NCBI RefSeq assembly: GCF_042242105.1 | Contig: NC_092028.1 | Span: 8,975,338 to 9,039,337 of the forward strand | Source of the DNA: Pempheris klunzingeri | Taxonomy: Eukaryota; Chordata; Actinopteri; Acropomatiformes; Pempheridae | Direction: 5' to 3' | Length of the DNA stretch: 64,000 nt | Shown here: one piece after another, positions 13,785 to 25,944 of the stretch | How the letters are laid out: each line of letters begins with the position of its first letter | Position numbering within the stretch: position 1 is the stretch's first letter | Program-made: the position numbers and the translations under genes | Notes under the pieces: generated by a model | What the model saw: the letters and a program-made list of their open reading frames with translations, nothing else | Told to the model about the DNA's origin: nothing | Databases searched by the model: none

Positions 13785-14312
13785 AGTGGTGGAAGAGGTA
13801 CTGAGATCTTATACTCACTTGCTATGTAAAAGTTGTATTACCACACTATAAAAATGTTCCTTTAAAAGTAAAAATCCTCGAGTCACAGAGCAAAAATACA
13901 AAAGCATTAACAGCAAAATGTACTTCATGTAGTATCAAGAGTAAAAGTACCCATTAGGCAACAGACTGGCCCTCGTGTCCTCGCTTTATTATTATTAGAA
14001 ATGCATTTTAATGTTCTGCTAACGTTTCATGTGGTTGACGGGGATCTGGGTAGTTTAAAACACAACAATGCATTATTTCTTATGAGCCAGCCACATATTT
14101 TGTAGCTGCAATGGTCTGATAAATGTAGAGGAGTAAAACGTTCAGCAATTCCATCCAAGATGCAATGATGTAAAAGTACAAAGTGGAAATGAAGAACAAG
14201 TACCTCAGCATTGTACTTAGGTACAGTACTTAATAAAGAAGTGCTGTGCCTAATGGCAATGTAAATGTGAATAAATGTACTTAGTTACATTCCAGCACAG
14301 CAAATAAAGGCG
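13785..14312 (+). mobile_element. hAT-like MITE (CAGTGGTGGAA family)
   Basis: Starts cagtggtggaagaggtactg and ends tgtacttagttacattccag followed by cac, giving imperfect inverted ends of about 16 bp. The interior is filled with gtaaaagtac/aagtacctca motifs. This is one of the commonest nonautonomous elements in spiny-rayed fish. No ORF, and no clean target duplication. Confidence 0.75.
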
Positions 14313-15372
14313 CTGTGATCAGAATACTGCAGGTTCCCATTAATACAGGAAGTAACATGCTGAGATAAAGTTCACAAACTATTGGAGAACTCAATAAATC
14401 ACAGTCCTACAGAATTTTATATTGATTTTAAGGTTGATGTTGGTCACTTTATCAAATCTGAAATGCTAACTCACCAGAGGAAAAACAAAAACAAACCAAA
14501 AAAAATTCCACCAAGACCAAGATTTCCCCCCAATGGAAGTCTAGACAATGGACGCTTTAAAAGATTCCCTTTATCTTCTTAAATGCAGCTTGCAAAACTT
14601 AAAAAAATAGAAACAAATAAAGGACAAAATAGAATAAGACTGTGTGACAGAATAAACAAATACTCAAAAGCTAATAGCAACATATGTTAAAGCAAATGAT
14701 TGTTTTGGACTCACAGTGAAAGTCCTTACAATAAACCTCATGAACATTAAATGAAAGATACATTAAGTTCTGTGGTTCGCTGGCTGGGGGATGGATGATA
14801 TAGTTAATTATACATTTATCACACTCCTTCCACGTGTGTTTCAGACGGCTCTGGAGAGAATCGGGCCCTTTGATATTATCTGACATTAAAGTGGATCATT
14901 CTATAGGTTCCTTTACCGACACGACTTTTCAAATAACTTTTGATGTTGAAGAGCAGCATTTCCATATTTCACAGTGTATAGACTGATTCATCTGTGGAAG
15001 TAACTGGATCCCGAAGGGCCTTTGAAATACAGGTTGAGGCCTGATTAGATATGGTACTTAATTACCAAAAGACCCTTGAGAGTGAGCGTCGGCCCTTTGT
15101 ACATCAAGGTAGGAGAACACTGTTAAGCAGGATTACTTTCTTCAAATGTAGAAGTGTTTCGTTGACTGATTGGAGAACAAAGGGTTTCTTTAATTGATTG
15201 GGTTTTTGATAGTAGATCTTATAAGTCAAACGGTCATTTTCTGAATTTTACACGAAAACCAGACGCACGTGTGATTTTAGTGAGGGGCTGCAGAATCAGG
15301 TCCTGCACTCAGATCAGTTCTTATCAGAGTGCAGTCGACTGCATTAGCATAAGACAGTGTGGCTGCTAAACA

Positions 15373-15519
15373 CAAACACACACACACACAGCAAATACAT
15401 CCACCTGCAGGCTGAGCGCTGAGATTAACAACACCTGATGGAGGAGGATGATTGGTGGAGCCTCGGGCCCCTGTGAACGTCTGATTGGCTCAGCAGAGGA
15501 CCTGGCTAACTGATGCTGA

Positions 15520-15554
<35 letters not shown>

Positions 15555-16134
15555 CTGGATCTCAGGGTATCCCACACTCCCCTGCCTTATCAGGCAGCTC
15601 CACGGCACCGCTAGAGGAGTGCTGCTCTCAGGAGGGCAGGGCTACCAGCACACCGCTTATCTTCTACCGGCAAGGAGGGTTTATAGGTCTGATTAACTCG
15701 CTGTTTGTATGTGTTGTGTATATGAGAATAGAAGAGAGAGCTGGGGTGTATTATTGTGTTATAGTAGACTAATGTGTGTGTGTGTGTGTGTGTGTGTTTG
15801 TGTATGCCGTGGTGGCTGGGTAAGTGGCTCTGAGTGGGAGAAAGGTGTTTACTCAAGTGCAGTAGGCACACAGCGAGGGATGACGCACACACACACACAC
15901 ACACACATCCAAAACCCTCCTGTTCCCTCAATGAGCCGAAGCTCTTCAGAGGCTCACAGGCACCCAGGAAGTAACACAAAGGCTCTGTCGTGAGCGAAGG
16001 GGTCGAGTGCTGAGAGTAAAAAACATGCGGCGCCCTTCAAACAAACTCGCTGTGATGCATTACAAAGCTCCAAACTTTCAAAAAAAGAATCTCCCTCCTT
16101 TGTAAAATCTATATCAAATTGTTCCATTTGTTGG

Positions 16135-16168
<34 letters not shown>
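15373..16168. repeat. Cluster of five CA/GT tracts in 0.8 kb
   Basis: CA at about 15373-15391, GT at 15522-15553, GT at 15773-15799, AC at 15883-15907 and CA at 16138-16169. The spacing is 120-230 bp and the strand of the CA changes (CA, GT, GT, CA, CA). Confidence 0.9.
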
Positions 16169-16171
<3 letters not shown>

Positions 16172-16709
16172 CCGGAACAGAGTGGAGCTCAGTGATATGG
16201 TTTGCTCTGGTTGGGGTCCAGCCGGTACCACCAGAGAGTGTCATCGTCTGAGGGGGGAGGGAAATGGGAGGAGGGGGGGGGCAGTAAAGGGAAGAGTACA
16301 GTGCCCCCCACCCCCACCCCCCCCAAAAGGGAAAACGGGGTTGCTATAATCTCTTTTCCTGGCTCTCAATGAAAGAGAGAGGAAGAGCCACCAGAGCCTC
16401 GGTCCGCTTAGATCTGCTGCCCCTCACCCCAACTGTCTATCTTCTATCTGCTATCTCCCCGTTCCCCTCTTTTTCTCTGCCTATCTGCCCGTCTCTTGTT
16501 CCTGCTCTTCATGCTGCTCTGTACTTGCTCATCCAGGATCTTTCTATAGTCTCACTTCATCAGTCATGCTTCATCATCGTTTGAACCATTGTATATCATT
16601 TCTCACACTTCCAGTTTTTGCTTTTCACATCTAAAGTATGCGCCTGCACTTCCAGTCTGGCTTCCCGTCTCTAGTCTTTTTTTTTTTTTTCTTCTTTTTG
16701 CCATTCTAG

Positions 16710-17225
16710 CGCCATGGCTCTAGGGATGATGGTAATGATGGTCAGTTGATGATGGCCTTGGTCCAGACCGAAATATCTCAACAACTACTGGATAGATGTC
16801 ATGCCATGTCATTCATGACATTCACGGTCCCCAGAGGATGAATCCTATTGACATTGGTGATGCCTGACATGTTCTCTAGCACCACAATGACGTTCTCATT
16901 TATGAAATATCTAAAGAAATCTTGGATGGATTGGACGGATTACCATGAGCTTTGCTACACACATTCAAGCCCCTTGGAGGATGAATTGTAATCACCATTA
17001 ATTTTAATGTATGTATGTAATGTCATTTCAAAATTTAAATGTATCCCATGATTTATGACCAAATGTTCAAAACTAATGACATTCCCATCAGATGTACTTC
17101 ATGTGTATTGCTAATTAACAAGTGTTACCATGCTAATATGCAACATTAAAATGGTGAACAACTTATACTTGCTAACCACAAACACAGCCTCACAGAGCTG
17201 CTAGTCTGGCTGAAGACTCGTAGTG
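16710..17225 (+). repeat. Teleost dispersed repeat (ccgaaatatctcaacaact family)
   Basis: Contains gaaatatctcaacaactact, ggtccccagaggatgaatcc, taatgacattcccatcagat, gctaattaacaagtgttacc and acagcctcacagagctgcta in the expected order for a very common percomorph repeat of about 0.5 kb. Inactive and degraded. Confidence 0.75.
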
Positions 17226-17607
17226 TTGAATAAATTGTCATTGTTCTCCAACCTCTTTCCAACTTTTTCATCCATATTTGACTGCAGAATCAGATTTTAC
17301 ACAAAGTCCTCAAAGAACAAAATGTTCCCATTTTGTTTCCTAAATTTCAAATACCCGGCCCCCCCCCCTTCTCCTTCACCACTTCCTCCCATGCCCTCTT
17401 CTCACTGGGCTCCCTCTTTCACACCTCTGAGGGGGGCTATCATTTTATGGATCCCTGCCACTCAGTCTGGTCGCCCACCCCTCTCCGTCTGCCTCCACTT
17501 CCCATACTCTTCCATCACTTTTCCCTGACTTTTCCCTACTCTTCCTCCTCTCTGTTTCCTCCTTCCTTTCCTCCCTTTTGTTTCCTCCTTACTTTCCTCC
17601 CCGATCC

Positions 17608-17632
17608 GCACACACACACACACACACACACA
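17608..17632. repeat. (CA)n microsatellite
   Basis: About 12 CA units within a strongly pyrimidine-rich stretch (17,340-17,640). Confidence 0.9.
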
Positions 17633-17829
17633 CCTTTTTTTATGATGGGTGGAGTCTCCTCTGTGGTGCCACTTTCTGTTTGGTAGTACATACAACAGAA
17701 CATGAATATTCATGACTAATCCACTGCGCCCCCTCCACCCCCAAACCACCCCCCCCTCAACTCGGCCCCGCAGTCGAAGGCAACACTTGGTAGTGGCACA
17801 TGGCGAGACAGCTGTTGCAAACCAAGCCA

Positions 17830-18250
17830 GGCATCTGTGCAGCGGGAGAGTACGAGGAAGAGAGAGACGGAGCGAGAAGGCAAGCAAGAGACGCTGTTAG
17901 AAACAGATAAAGAAGACAGAGATGAAGAGACAGAGAGGGGAAACAGAGAGACAGATATATGTAGAGATAGAGTAAGGATGGTGTGGAGCGGGCAGTGGTT
18001 GGGTGGCATCTGGGTAGAGGAGAGCCAGACAGACAGAAGGAACAGGGCGGTGGCAGGGTCATCTGGGTGAAAAGGAAGGGGACGAGCCAGACGGAGGGAA
18101 ATGGGCACTCGTGGGAGGGTCTGTCTGGGGATGGAGAGGGAGACAGATTGAAAGAAGATGGGAGAGAGTGAGACAGAGAGGAAGGGAGGGAGGTTGGCAG
18201 AAGCGGGCATCTGAATATAAGAAACAAAAACCTGTAAAGAGACAATGGGG
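17830..18250. repeat. Purine-rich (GA/AGACAG) low-complexity tract
   Basis: Over 400 bp of mostly G and A on the plus strand with irregular agacagag/gagacaga units. The long Ser/Pro/Leu-rich open frame on the opposite strand (17757-18368) follows from this composition. Confidence 0.8.
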
Positions 18251-19039
18251 GAGATGAGAGGGTGGAGGATATCACACACCTGTAGAATAAAAAAAGAAGC
18301 GATTCTCCCCCCCGAAGGGTCCCAAGAAAGAAGTCACAACCAGGGTCCAAACAGGATTCAACCCACATAAGAAACTTTTGACAAGCAACTAACCAAACTC
18401 AATTCAATTTTTTCTGTATTTAAAAGATGTTCATATAATTTCATATAATATTAATTGACTTAACTATAAATTCTACATTGTTCTAAATATTGGATGCATT
18501 TCTTTTTTTTGTGTGCCTAAAACTGCTAAATTTCGAGGTATTCTATCTAAAGAAATACCCAGTGTGTGTAATATGCATGTAATCACAGCATGTGAGCTCC
18601 CTCTTCATCTCTTTAAACTCCATCAGATTCCCAGAAATACCACCAAGGACATGACCGCGGTGTCCTCTGTGGTAGCTACAGCTCGGTCACAAGATGATTA
18701 CAGGGAAGAAAGAAAAAACATCTGTTACACAAAATGTGTTCATTTTTTTGACGTTTCTCTCTCTTTCTTTGCCATTTCCTGGAGAAACACTGAATGCTGG
18801 CACCTCATCAGGTTAAAATCCTTCAAATGACACAGTCGATACAAAATTACACTTTGGTTGAACTGCTCATGCTCTGTGTTCGCACCACAAGCTCCATGAA
18901 GAGGAAATGATCCATCAATACAACAACAAAAAATTATTTTCATGAGGACTTTAACTTTAATCTTCAGCGGCTCTGCAGGGAGCTTTCTAAAGGCTGAAGA
19001 AATTATGTCACAGGGGTGTCATCATGGATATTTTGGTTT

Positions 19040-19300
19040 GGCTTAACATTTTGAAGAAAAAGTCTGTATAACAAAGCAGAGGTGTGGGGGTTGAAAAGGG
19101 TGAGCATTTAGGAAGTAGTGAGGGTTGCACTTTAGACACTAGCCAGGTGCATCATGGGAATTGTAGTATCCAGTATTTTTTAGGAGATTGACAGATACTA
19201 GGGTCTTACAGTCTGGATAGCTGAGCCTCAATTTCAACCATTCTTTTCAATCATTCTAGATCTAATGAAAGTATAATTCTAAATAGCTGGAAATCTGTTT
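19040..19300 (+). repeat. Dispersed repeat A, copy 2
   Basis: gtgcatcatgggaattgtag followed by tatccag, then caatttcaaccattcttttc. It is the most complete copy at its 5' side (starts around gaagaaaaagtctgtataac). Confidence 0.65.
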
Positions 19301-20870
19301 ATTTTACATGGCAGACCTTAAGATGTGCATTATCTCATCTCTACAGCATGATAAAATGGGTTACCTCCTATTGCATCCTTGCCTTTGTCTTAGATCAATA
19401 TCACCAATTTCTATCAGGAGCAAAATGGCAAAAGAGTAAATCAAAGTCTAGAAAACTAAAATTCTGAAAACAACAATCCCAGCGAAACCTGCCCAGCACC
19501 CCCTGGCTTTGTGTGTGACGGAGCTGAGACACTGCATGTCCACAGACGGAGGGAATGCTCCTTTGCCAGCCATGCCCAGCCTGTGCCCCCCGTAGCACCC
19601 TGTAACCCCTTTCCCCCTCCTCCCTGCTCTCCATCTCCTGCATCCCTGCATGGGGCCCCAATGCTGGCTGCCATCCCTCCCTTTCTCCCCCTCGCCCTCC
19701 CCCATCTCTCTCTCTATCTCTCACTCCCCCTCCCGCCCCCCCACCAACATCACCACCACCACCACTACCCCCCCTTCTCATTCCCACCCAGGCAGAGGGT
19801 CTAGCTCTGCCCTACATAGCAGTGAGCGCAGCAGGCTGGCGCTGAGAGCAACCCTCGGGTCTACAAACTGTGTCAGGCCTCGAGACACCTCTGTGATCAA
19901 CACCAACCGCCACATGAGGGGAAATAATAACGCAACTGCTACCAAGAGACTGGAGTGATTGATGTTGTCAATATGTGAAATCTGGAATAAATGAGCTCTC
20001 TGATCTGATCCAAACTGTGGATGTTTGTGTCACAGAAAAGCTGAAGGTCAAAAGCGCGGAAGACAGAAATACAGCAATTGCTTTTTACAATTAACACAAG
20101 TTGAAGCCAGATGAATTGACTTGCAGCTACGAGAAGTTGTTGTAATGCATTGCTTATAAAAATGTCTGTCTGAGGGCACCAATGGCTGCACCACAGGTAA
20201 GGATTAATAGTAGAAAAACATCAAGTACAGTTCAAAATAGTGCTGGTCATAAGGAAAAAAAAGTGCCTCACAAGTGTATCATGGCCTTAATAAAATTCTG
20301 AATCATTTCCTCCAGTGGCAAAAACAGGTTTTAATTAAAAACTCCTTTCCTTAGGGATAAGCCCTAGATATCTTTGATGGAGTCAATCACCCAAATTATC
20401 TCGTGATTAGAATTTAGGAAGAAAAACTAAGTACATGTTTGGGGAAGTAAGTCCATTAGTATTACAACTTGAAGAAAATTTCCAAATGTGAATATATTGT
20501 AATATATACATCACCATCATCACTTCAATCAGGTTTGCACAAATTTGAGGAGGATTAACTCGGCTCAGTTGCTAAGAAGTAGATAACTGACTCTACAGTT
20601 GGCTTTTCCTCGGCCTTAAGCACCAAACACCTTGCACACACACTTAGCAAGTGGCTGAACGCAGTCCTTTCAGATGCAGAGTGTGGAAACATGCAGCGTG
20701 CACAACATGTAAACATTATGTCACATTCTGCAGCAGAGGGATATCTCATCCAAAACAAGACGGGTTGTAAGTGAGTGCAAAAGAGAGCAGAAGAATGTAA
20801 CAAAAACAGAGCTGAGACAGACGGATAGATCGATACAGAATGAGGGAGAGACAGGGAGCATCCATCCTAC

Positions 20871-20948
20871 CATCCACCATGACCTGGCAGAGAAGTCATA
20901 ACACAGCTGCCACCTGAGCCCGGGGTCACTCTGCCTCTCCCACGCCAT
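20871..20948 (-). CDS. nfix: Nuclear factor I (probably nfix) alternative first coding exon
   Basis: Minus-strand exon of 26 codons, starting at the ATG at 20948-20946 and ending in an ATG codon followed by the donor gtagga (20870 downward), phase 0. Its end reads WQLCYDFSARSWWM. This closely matches the N-terminus of a known NFIA isoform, where a comparable peptide ending WWM is joined to the shared DEFHPF exon that starts the DNA-binding domain. NFI proteins are CCAAT-box/TTGGC-binding transcription factors acting in the nucleus. Divergent linkage to gadd45gip1 favours nfix over nfia, because NFIX neighbours GADD45GIP1 in mammals. The DNA-binding exon is not in the window and should lie left of position 1. 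The frame stays open upstream to 21065, so a longer start is possible, but a TATA-like stretch at 21003-21026 places transcription start nearer 20985. The exon is too short to stand out as an ORF. The NFI assignment is strong; the choice of paralogue is an inference. Confidence 0.75.
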
Positions 20949-20981
20949 TCCACACACTGCCACGCTGCCTCTCCCACGCCA
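20931..20981. repeat. 17-bp direct duplication at the nfix exon start
   Basis: The 17-mer ctgcctctcccacgcca occurs at 20931-20947 and again at 20965-20981, 34 bp apart. The first copy overlaps the start codon region of the NFI exon and the second lies in the putative 5' UTR, so translation from the upstream open frame would repeat the WERQ-type peptide start. Confidence 0.85.
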
Positions 20982-21002
20982 GAATCCTCTTCCCGGGACT
21001 GC

Positions 21003-21026
21003 TGATAAATATATAAATATATAAAA
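21003..21026 (-). promoter_or_regulatory. TATA-like AT stretch upstream of the nfix first exon
   Basis: On the minus strand this reads as overlapping TATATA/TTTATA motifs, 55-80 nt upstream of the ATG at 20948. A TATA box here would place transcription start near 20980-20995, giving a 5' UTR of about 35-45 nt. Position and composition are seen; promoter function is inferred. It could equally be simple AT-rich sequence. Confidence 0.35.
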
Positions 21027-21152
21027 CACAGTCAATGAGGGGAAAAACACGGATGGAGTCACCAATCAGGAGCTATCTGTTACCAGGATGCTGCTGCGGT
21101 GTGAGTGATAGAGAGGGTGTGTGTATGTGTGGGTAAATACTGTATGTATGCT

Positions 21153-21154
21153 CT

Positions 21155-21193
<39 letters not shown>
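21153..21193. repeat. (TG)n microsatellite upstream of the nfix exon
   Basis: About 19 TG units, roughly 200 bp upstream of the NFI first exon. Confidence 0.95.
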
Positions 21194-21196
<3 letters not shown>

Positions 21197-22074
21197 GAGG
21201 GAGAGGGGACACAGACACAGAAATGCCACGGAGCCCTCTCCAAGCAGCTGTGCCTCTCGCTTCGCCCGTCCAACTAGCTCCTGCTGCCATGTGCAGACTT
21301 ACCGAGCCACCAACTCAGCAGCGAATACTGAGGTACAACCGCATAAGAGTGTTTGCACGCATGAAGCGCCTTAAACATGTGTGGCATGGTCATATCTTAG
21401 CCGTATGTATATTCCTAACAATTTAATGAGTCACATTGTCGGTCACAAACAATGACTTCTATGGGCTGTGCTCTGGGCTGATATACATTTTCCAGAAGGC
21501 CGCGGGCCAAGCTCAGATGTCTGAGCCAGGTTACTGAAGGGCTTCCATTGGACACTCAACATGGCAAAATGAAAACAAAGCTTGTTATGCACACCCTTTT
21601 ATAAATGTATTCTTTTTCATTGACAGTGCTCAGTTACATCAGTTCAAGTCAATAACCCGTAGACACGTAAGTCATTGGAACCTACAGTCTTCTAGAAGTG
21701 GGCCAAGAGGACAGTATGACTATTAGTAGTTTTTGGTAATGATACAAACCTCTGCACAAAATAAGAAGAATGATCGCAGACTTGTCGTGTTGATTTGTCA
21801 TTAGTAACACCTTTTTAAAGAGGAAAAAAAACATTTGAATGTTGCATTCACAACTATGTTTAATTTTACACAATTGTTTCCTTTTTGGCCACTTTTACTG
21901 GCGCGCATTTCCTCTTTCTGTCCTCTGGGTCAAAGCTAAGCGTGAAGAAGCAGAATTCAGTTTTATGCACCACATTTCATGTAGGGAAAAAAAAATCAGA
22001 GAAGACTTGTGTGGTGTGTGTTCATTTAAATTAAGACAATTTTGTTGGCCGCCGCCTTTTATTAAAATGAATTT

Positions 22075-22290
22075 GGGGTTGTTTATTCATATCTCTCACT
22101 GTCATTATTTTTTTATTCTACTGTTTAATCTATCTATTAGTTTACTTTTATCATATATTTCACTTCGTTCTTTTTAAGTACCATTTGTCTTTCTATATTG
22201 CCTGTTATATCTTATCTCAATGTTTCTTTTGTGCTTTATGTAAAGCACTTTGAATCACAAAACACAAATAAAAATGCCTCACCTTGCCAT
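22075..22290 (+). repeat. Probable LINE 3' tail
   Basis: The sequence around ttttgtgctttatgtaaagc followed by actttgaat and an A-rich end is characteristic of 3' tails of fish L2-like LINEs. No ORF is left. Confidence 0.5.
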
Positions 22291-24632
22291 CAAATCTAAA
22301 CTAGCAAATATTAGAGAGTCCGTCTCTCTAGAATATGATTGTAGTGATGTTACTCAGCTCATTAGATCATTGTAATCGACAATATACAAGTTTGGTGATA
22401 GCATTTTGGTAAAATAATATGGAAAAATATTTTAAAAGTGTTTTAAAGTGTATTACTTTTTGGATAATGTAGCTGAGTGATAATGAGTCAGGTGTGGCTG
22501 ACAGTAAATACTGTAGATAACTGACAGAAACACATGACAGAACTGACAGAAACACATGAAAGCATTTCTATAGAAAATGCATTTAGGTCATTTTGAGCCA
22601 TTTGAGGGAAAACTGAGGTAAAGATACCAATATATCTAAGAAGATCAAATAGAAAATGTCAAAGGTGGGTATCAAAAACAACTTTTTTGAGATATACCTG
22701 AAGTACAACATTCCTCTTGTCACAAAAATATCAGGAAAAAAACAGACCAGCCAGTTTCTGACCCACTTATGCATCTAAGGGTTAAACACCTTTGTCTGTG
22801 ATTGCCATGTTTTTCTGCTCCACTATGTATTGAATGTGTGTTGGTTCGCAGTAAATCAACAGCAAGACTACAAGTGATCTCTCACTATGGCCACCTGTGC
22901 TAAAAATGGCCTGTTTACACTCAACCCTCCATCAAATGGTTTTCAGTTCCGTTCAAATCACCAGGCACAATGTCTGTCCTCTCTGCCTTGTGTGCATGCA
23001 AACCAGAGGGAAGTCTGTTGCTGATGAACATAATAAAAACAAACGAAAGTCATTTTCTTCTGTGGTATAAACAGTTAGTCATTTCACATGAGGACAGCAT
23101 TATTGTGGATTTTATTTAGTCATGCTTATTATAGAAAATAAAAAGAAACGTCTGAGAGTAAAATTGGGTTTGCTCGTTTGTTTGAGTTCTGTGCTCAATC
23201 CAATGGAACGGCAGATTTTATCTGATGCATTGTATCTATTTGATCAGCCCGCCTGTCTTTGCCTGTTCGCTTGCCAGCACATGATGCCGTCTTTATTTAT
23301 CTGTCTCTGCTTTTATTTCCGTCCCCGTCCACTTCTGGGTTTCAGAACTGTCTGTCCCTCCACCTCTGGGCCTGTCTGCGCACACGTCACCGTCTATCTA
23401 ACCTGCCAGCCTGCAGACAGACAACACAGACCTGTATGTTTATGTATGGGTCCATTAACAGGCATTGACAGCTTGTGAAGGAGAGTGCCATTAACATCGC
23501 ATGTATTCCCAAGTGGTGATCCTGCCGTGAGTGTTGCGTTCTGTCTCTGTGTTTTACATGCGTAGTGGGTGACTGCAGTGAAAGAGGGGGGAGGAGGTGA
23601 GGGACGAGTGGTAATTACAGGGCCAGTTATGGTGTGATAGCCTGCTCGACGGGCCACGTTTGGCATGGATCCCTATATTAAGGGAATTTAAAAGCACTAC
23701 ACTGGGCTCTATTGTGACCCCATCTCTCTGCCTCCTCTGCATCGCCCTCTCCTCCACCCATCGTTAACTTCTAGTCATGATTCAATCCTGTTTTTAATCT
23801 CGCCAGGCCTCAGCGGGGCCTAAAAGCACAGGGACTGGGCGCAATGCCTAGATGACCCCCGGTAATATGGAAATGGGTAGTAGAGCAACCCCACTCACAG
23901 TCCCTCACGGACCCACTCGCACACACCGAGGAGCGCACATGTACAAGCCGTCCACTCTTAAGTTTCCATCAGAGCTGCTTCACCTGAAACATTTCTGCCA
24001 ACAGAGCAACACTCTCCCGTCTTTGGAGCCCTTTTGTCCCCTGCTCCCGCTACCTCTGCAGAAAGGCCCGTGTTATGTAACTGCACCAGATTCCCTCCTG
24101 CATGCTCACACCACAGGTCAAGAGCTCACGCTGAATAGCCACTGATCATTTCTACTGCAGTGCACCGCTCTGAAAAGCTTCTGATAGGAGAGTTTGGCCA
24201 CACATGCGCCACACTTACCTAGATGCACTCCTACTTTTGCACTCCAGCTCCAACAGATCTGGTGCATGTTGTTAAGTGTTTGCAAAAGTTTTGATCTAAT
24301 GAAGCTCTACTCGAGTTGGAGCCCACTGAGTATTTCTGATCATCCGGCATAGTTTTTCCACTCAAAGTTAAATTTATGCTTGAGAGACAGGATACACTAA
24401 AACTCCAAAGTTGACCCTCTCCCCCGCTCTCCCTCACACACTCCCGTCGTAATTTGTCTGCCCACTGGTTTCACTTATTAAGTTTCAAAAGGTTTCTGGG
24501 CAACGTGGTTTGAGAAAGGGAAAAAAAGGAACCATGGCATTTTTTTGGCACACCGCTCTGCCCGTCTTGCCCAGAACGAGGAGGTTACCATGGCATCAGT
24601 GGGCACCTCATAAAGCAGACCATTGTTGGTGC

Positions 24633-24857
24633 TTGTGTGTGTGTGTGTGTGTGTATGTGCGCATGTGTGTGTATGTGTGAGCCACATTGAGTTGCATGGC
24701 AACAACCTCTGGGCACCACCAGCACTAGCAAGAGGCTCAAATCTTGCAGGGGGCAGTGCCAGCCTGCAATACAACATAAACATGAACTTTTCTCTGTCTT
24801 TTCAATCTGCTTTATTATGATTTCTTCCCTGCCTGCTTCTTCATCTGTCTCACATTT

Positions 24858-24894
<37 letters not shown>
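24633..24894. repeat. Opposed TG and CA microsatellites
   Basis: TG run at 24633-24656 and CA run at 24866-24893. Confidence 0.9.
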
Positions 24895-24895
<1 letters not shown>

Positions 24896-25639
24896 CACTA
24901 CAGTCTGTCAGTACGTTGCAAAAGAAAGTGAAAGATCCCATAATTGTTACTCAGGTCATGATTTATCATCCCCAAACACAAAAGGAACATGTTGTCAAAG
25001 GTTAGCAAATCAGGAATGATCCGGAGTGTAATTTCTTGTCCAGCTGTGCACGCAAATTTTCATTAAAGCTTGAAAATGACTGCTAAACATGCACTGCATG
25101 CTTAAAGAATGGCCACAGTGATTAGAAAATGAGCCCGCAATCTAAAATAACCTGAGGGGGAAAACAGAAACGCTTTATTTTCTTGTCTTCTCTACTCAGA
25201 TCCATTAGCGGAGAAAGGGTATAATACAGGTTTGTTTGTAATTGTTTCAGTTCCAAATAGCCCAAAACACTAAGTTACTATGTGTGAAAATCTGGACACA
25301 ATTTGTGGTTCCCTTGGAAAAAAAAAAAAAAAAAAAAAGTGAGAGGCGGGAAGGAAAGGAGCTATTTTCAGTTTATAAAAGTTTTGGTGGGAGTTGAAAG
25401 GCGTGGGTGACAACAACCTTTGACAGGTGTACACTCTCTGGCTCACTGCAACCTTTGTGTTGGAGTGAAGGCCCGAGTTGTGAGCTGCAGATTAAGTATA
25501 GAATAAAGACAACATGGCCCAAAGTGAGATGTGGATCCTCTGGCACTCTCTGCTGGTCCGTTCAGAGAACTACGACCACTGATGCTTATGCAGCTCTCAG
25601 TCGTTTAAAAGTCGGTTTAAAGCGTTTGTAGTGACATTT

Positions 25640-25879
25640 TAGAACACATGTCGAACTAATGTATAATTAATGCATGATTAGATGACTCATGATGATTTAA
25701 TGCATGAGTTAATGCAGGATGCACCCCCACTTCCTGTTGCTCACCATTAAGAAATGATCACGTCACTATGAATTTATGAGATTCGCTAAAACTTAATGGA
25801 GGTTGAATCACAGTTACTTCATACATTTATTTGTAGGTCAACAAATTAGCTGGGATCTAATTACACAGAAAGACAAATT

Positions 25880-25944
<65 letters not shown>

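Larger units (their letters stand above)
1..20870 (-). other. Inferred first intron of nfix (no other coding exon seen)
   Basis: If the exon ending at 20871 is the nfix first exon, all sequence to its left is transcribed as intron. I looked for the other known NFI first exons (peptides like MYSPYCLTQ and MLPACRLQ) and for the large DNA-binding exon in this span and found none. The stretch holds microsatellites, several dispersed repeats (about 4.6-4.96, 6.8-7.0, 13.78-14.31, 16.7-17.2 and 19.0-19.3 kb) and a GC-rich island at 9.66-10.56 kb. Apart from these I see nothing assignable. Large NFI first introns usually carry regulatory elements, but conservation cannot be judged from one sequence. 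Confidence 0.55.

Noticed and set aside
17757..18368. 203- and 187-codon open frames on the minus strand
   Set aside because: Ser/Pro/Leu-rich translations of the complement of a GA-rich low-complexity tract; overlapping frames are both open, as expected for such DNA.
1..20870. Search for other NFI first exons (MYSPYCLTQ- or MLPACRLQ-type) and the DNA-binding exon
   Set aside because: No matching reverse-complement pattern with a donor was found; they presumably lie left of the window.
22519..22559. Short tandem duplication around aactgacagaaacacatga
   Set aside because: Two 19-bp copies in AT-rich intergenic DNA; real but unremarkable.
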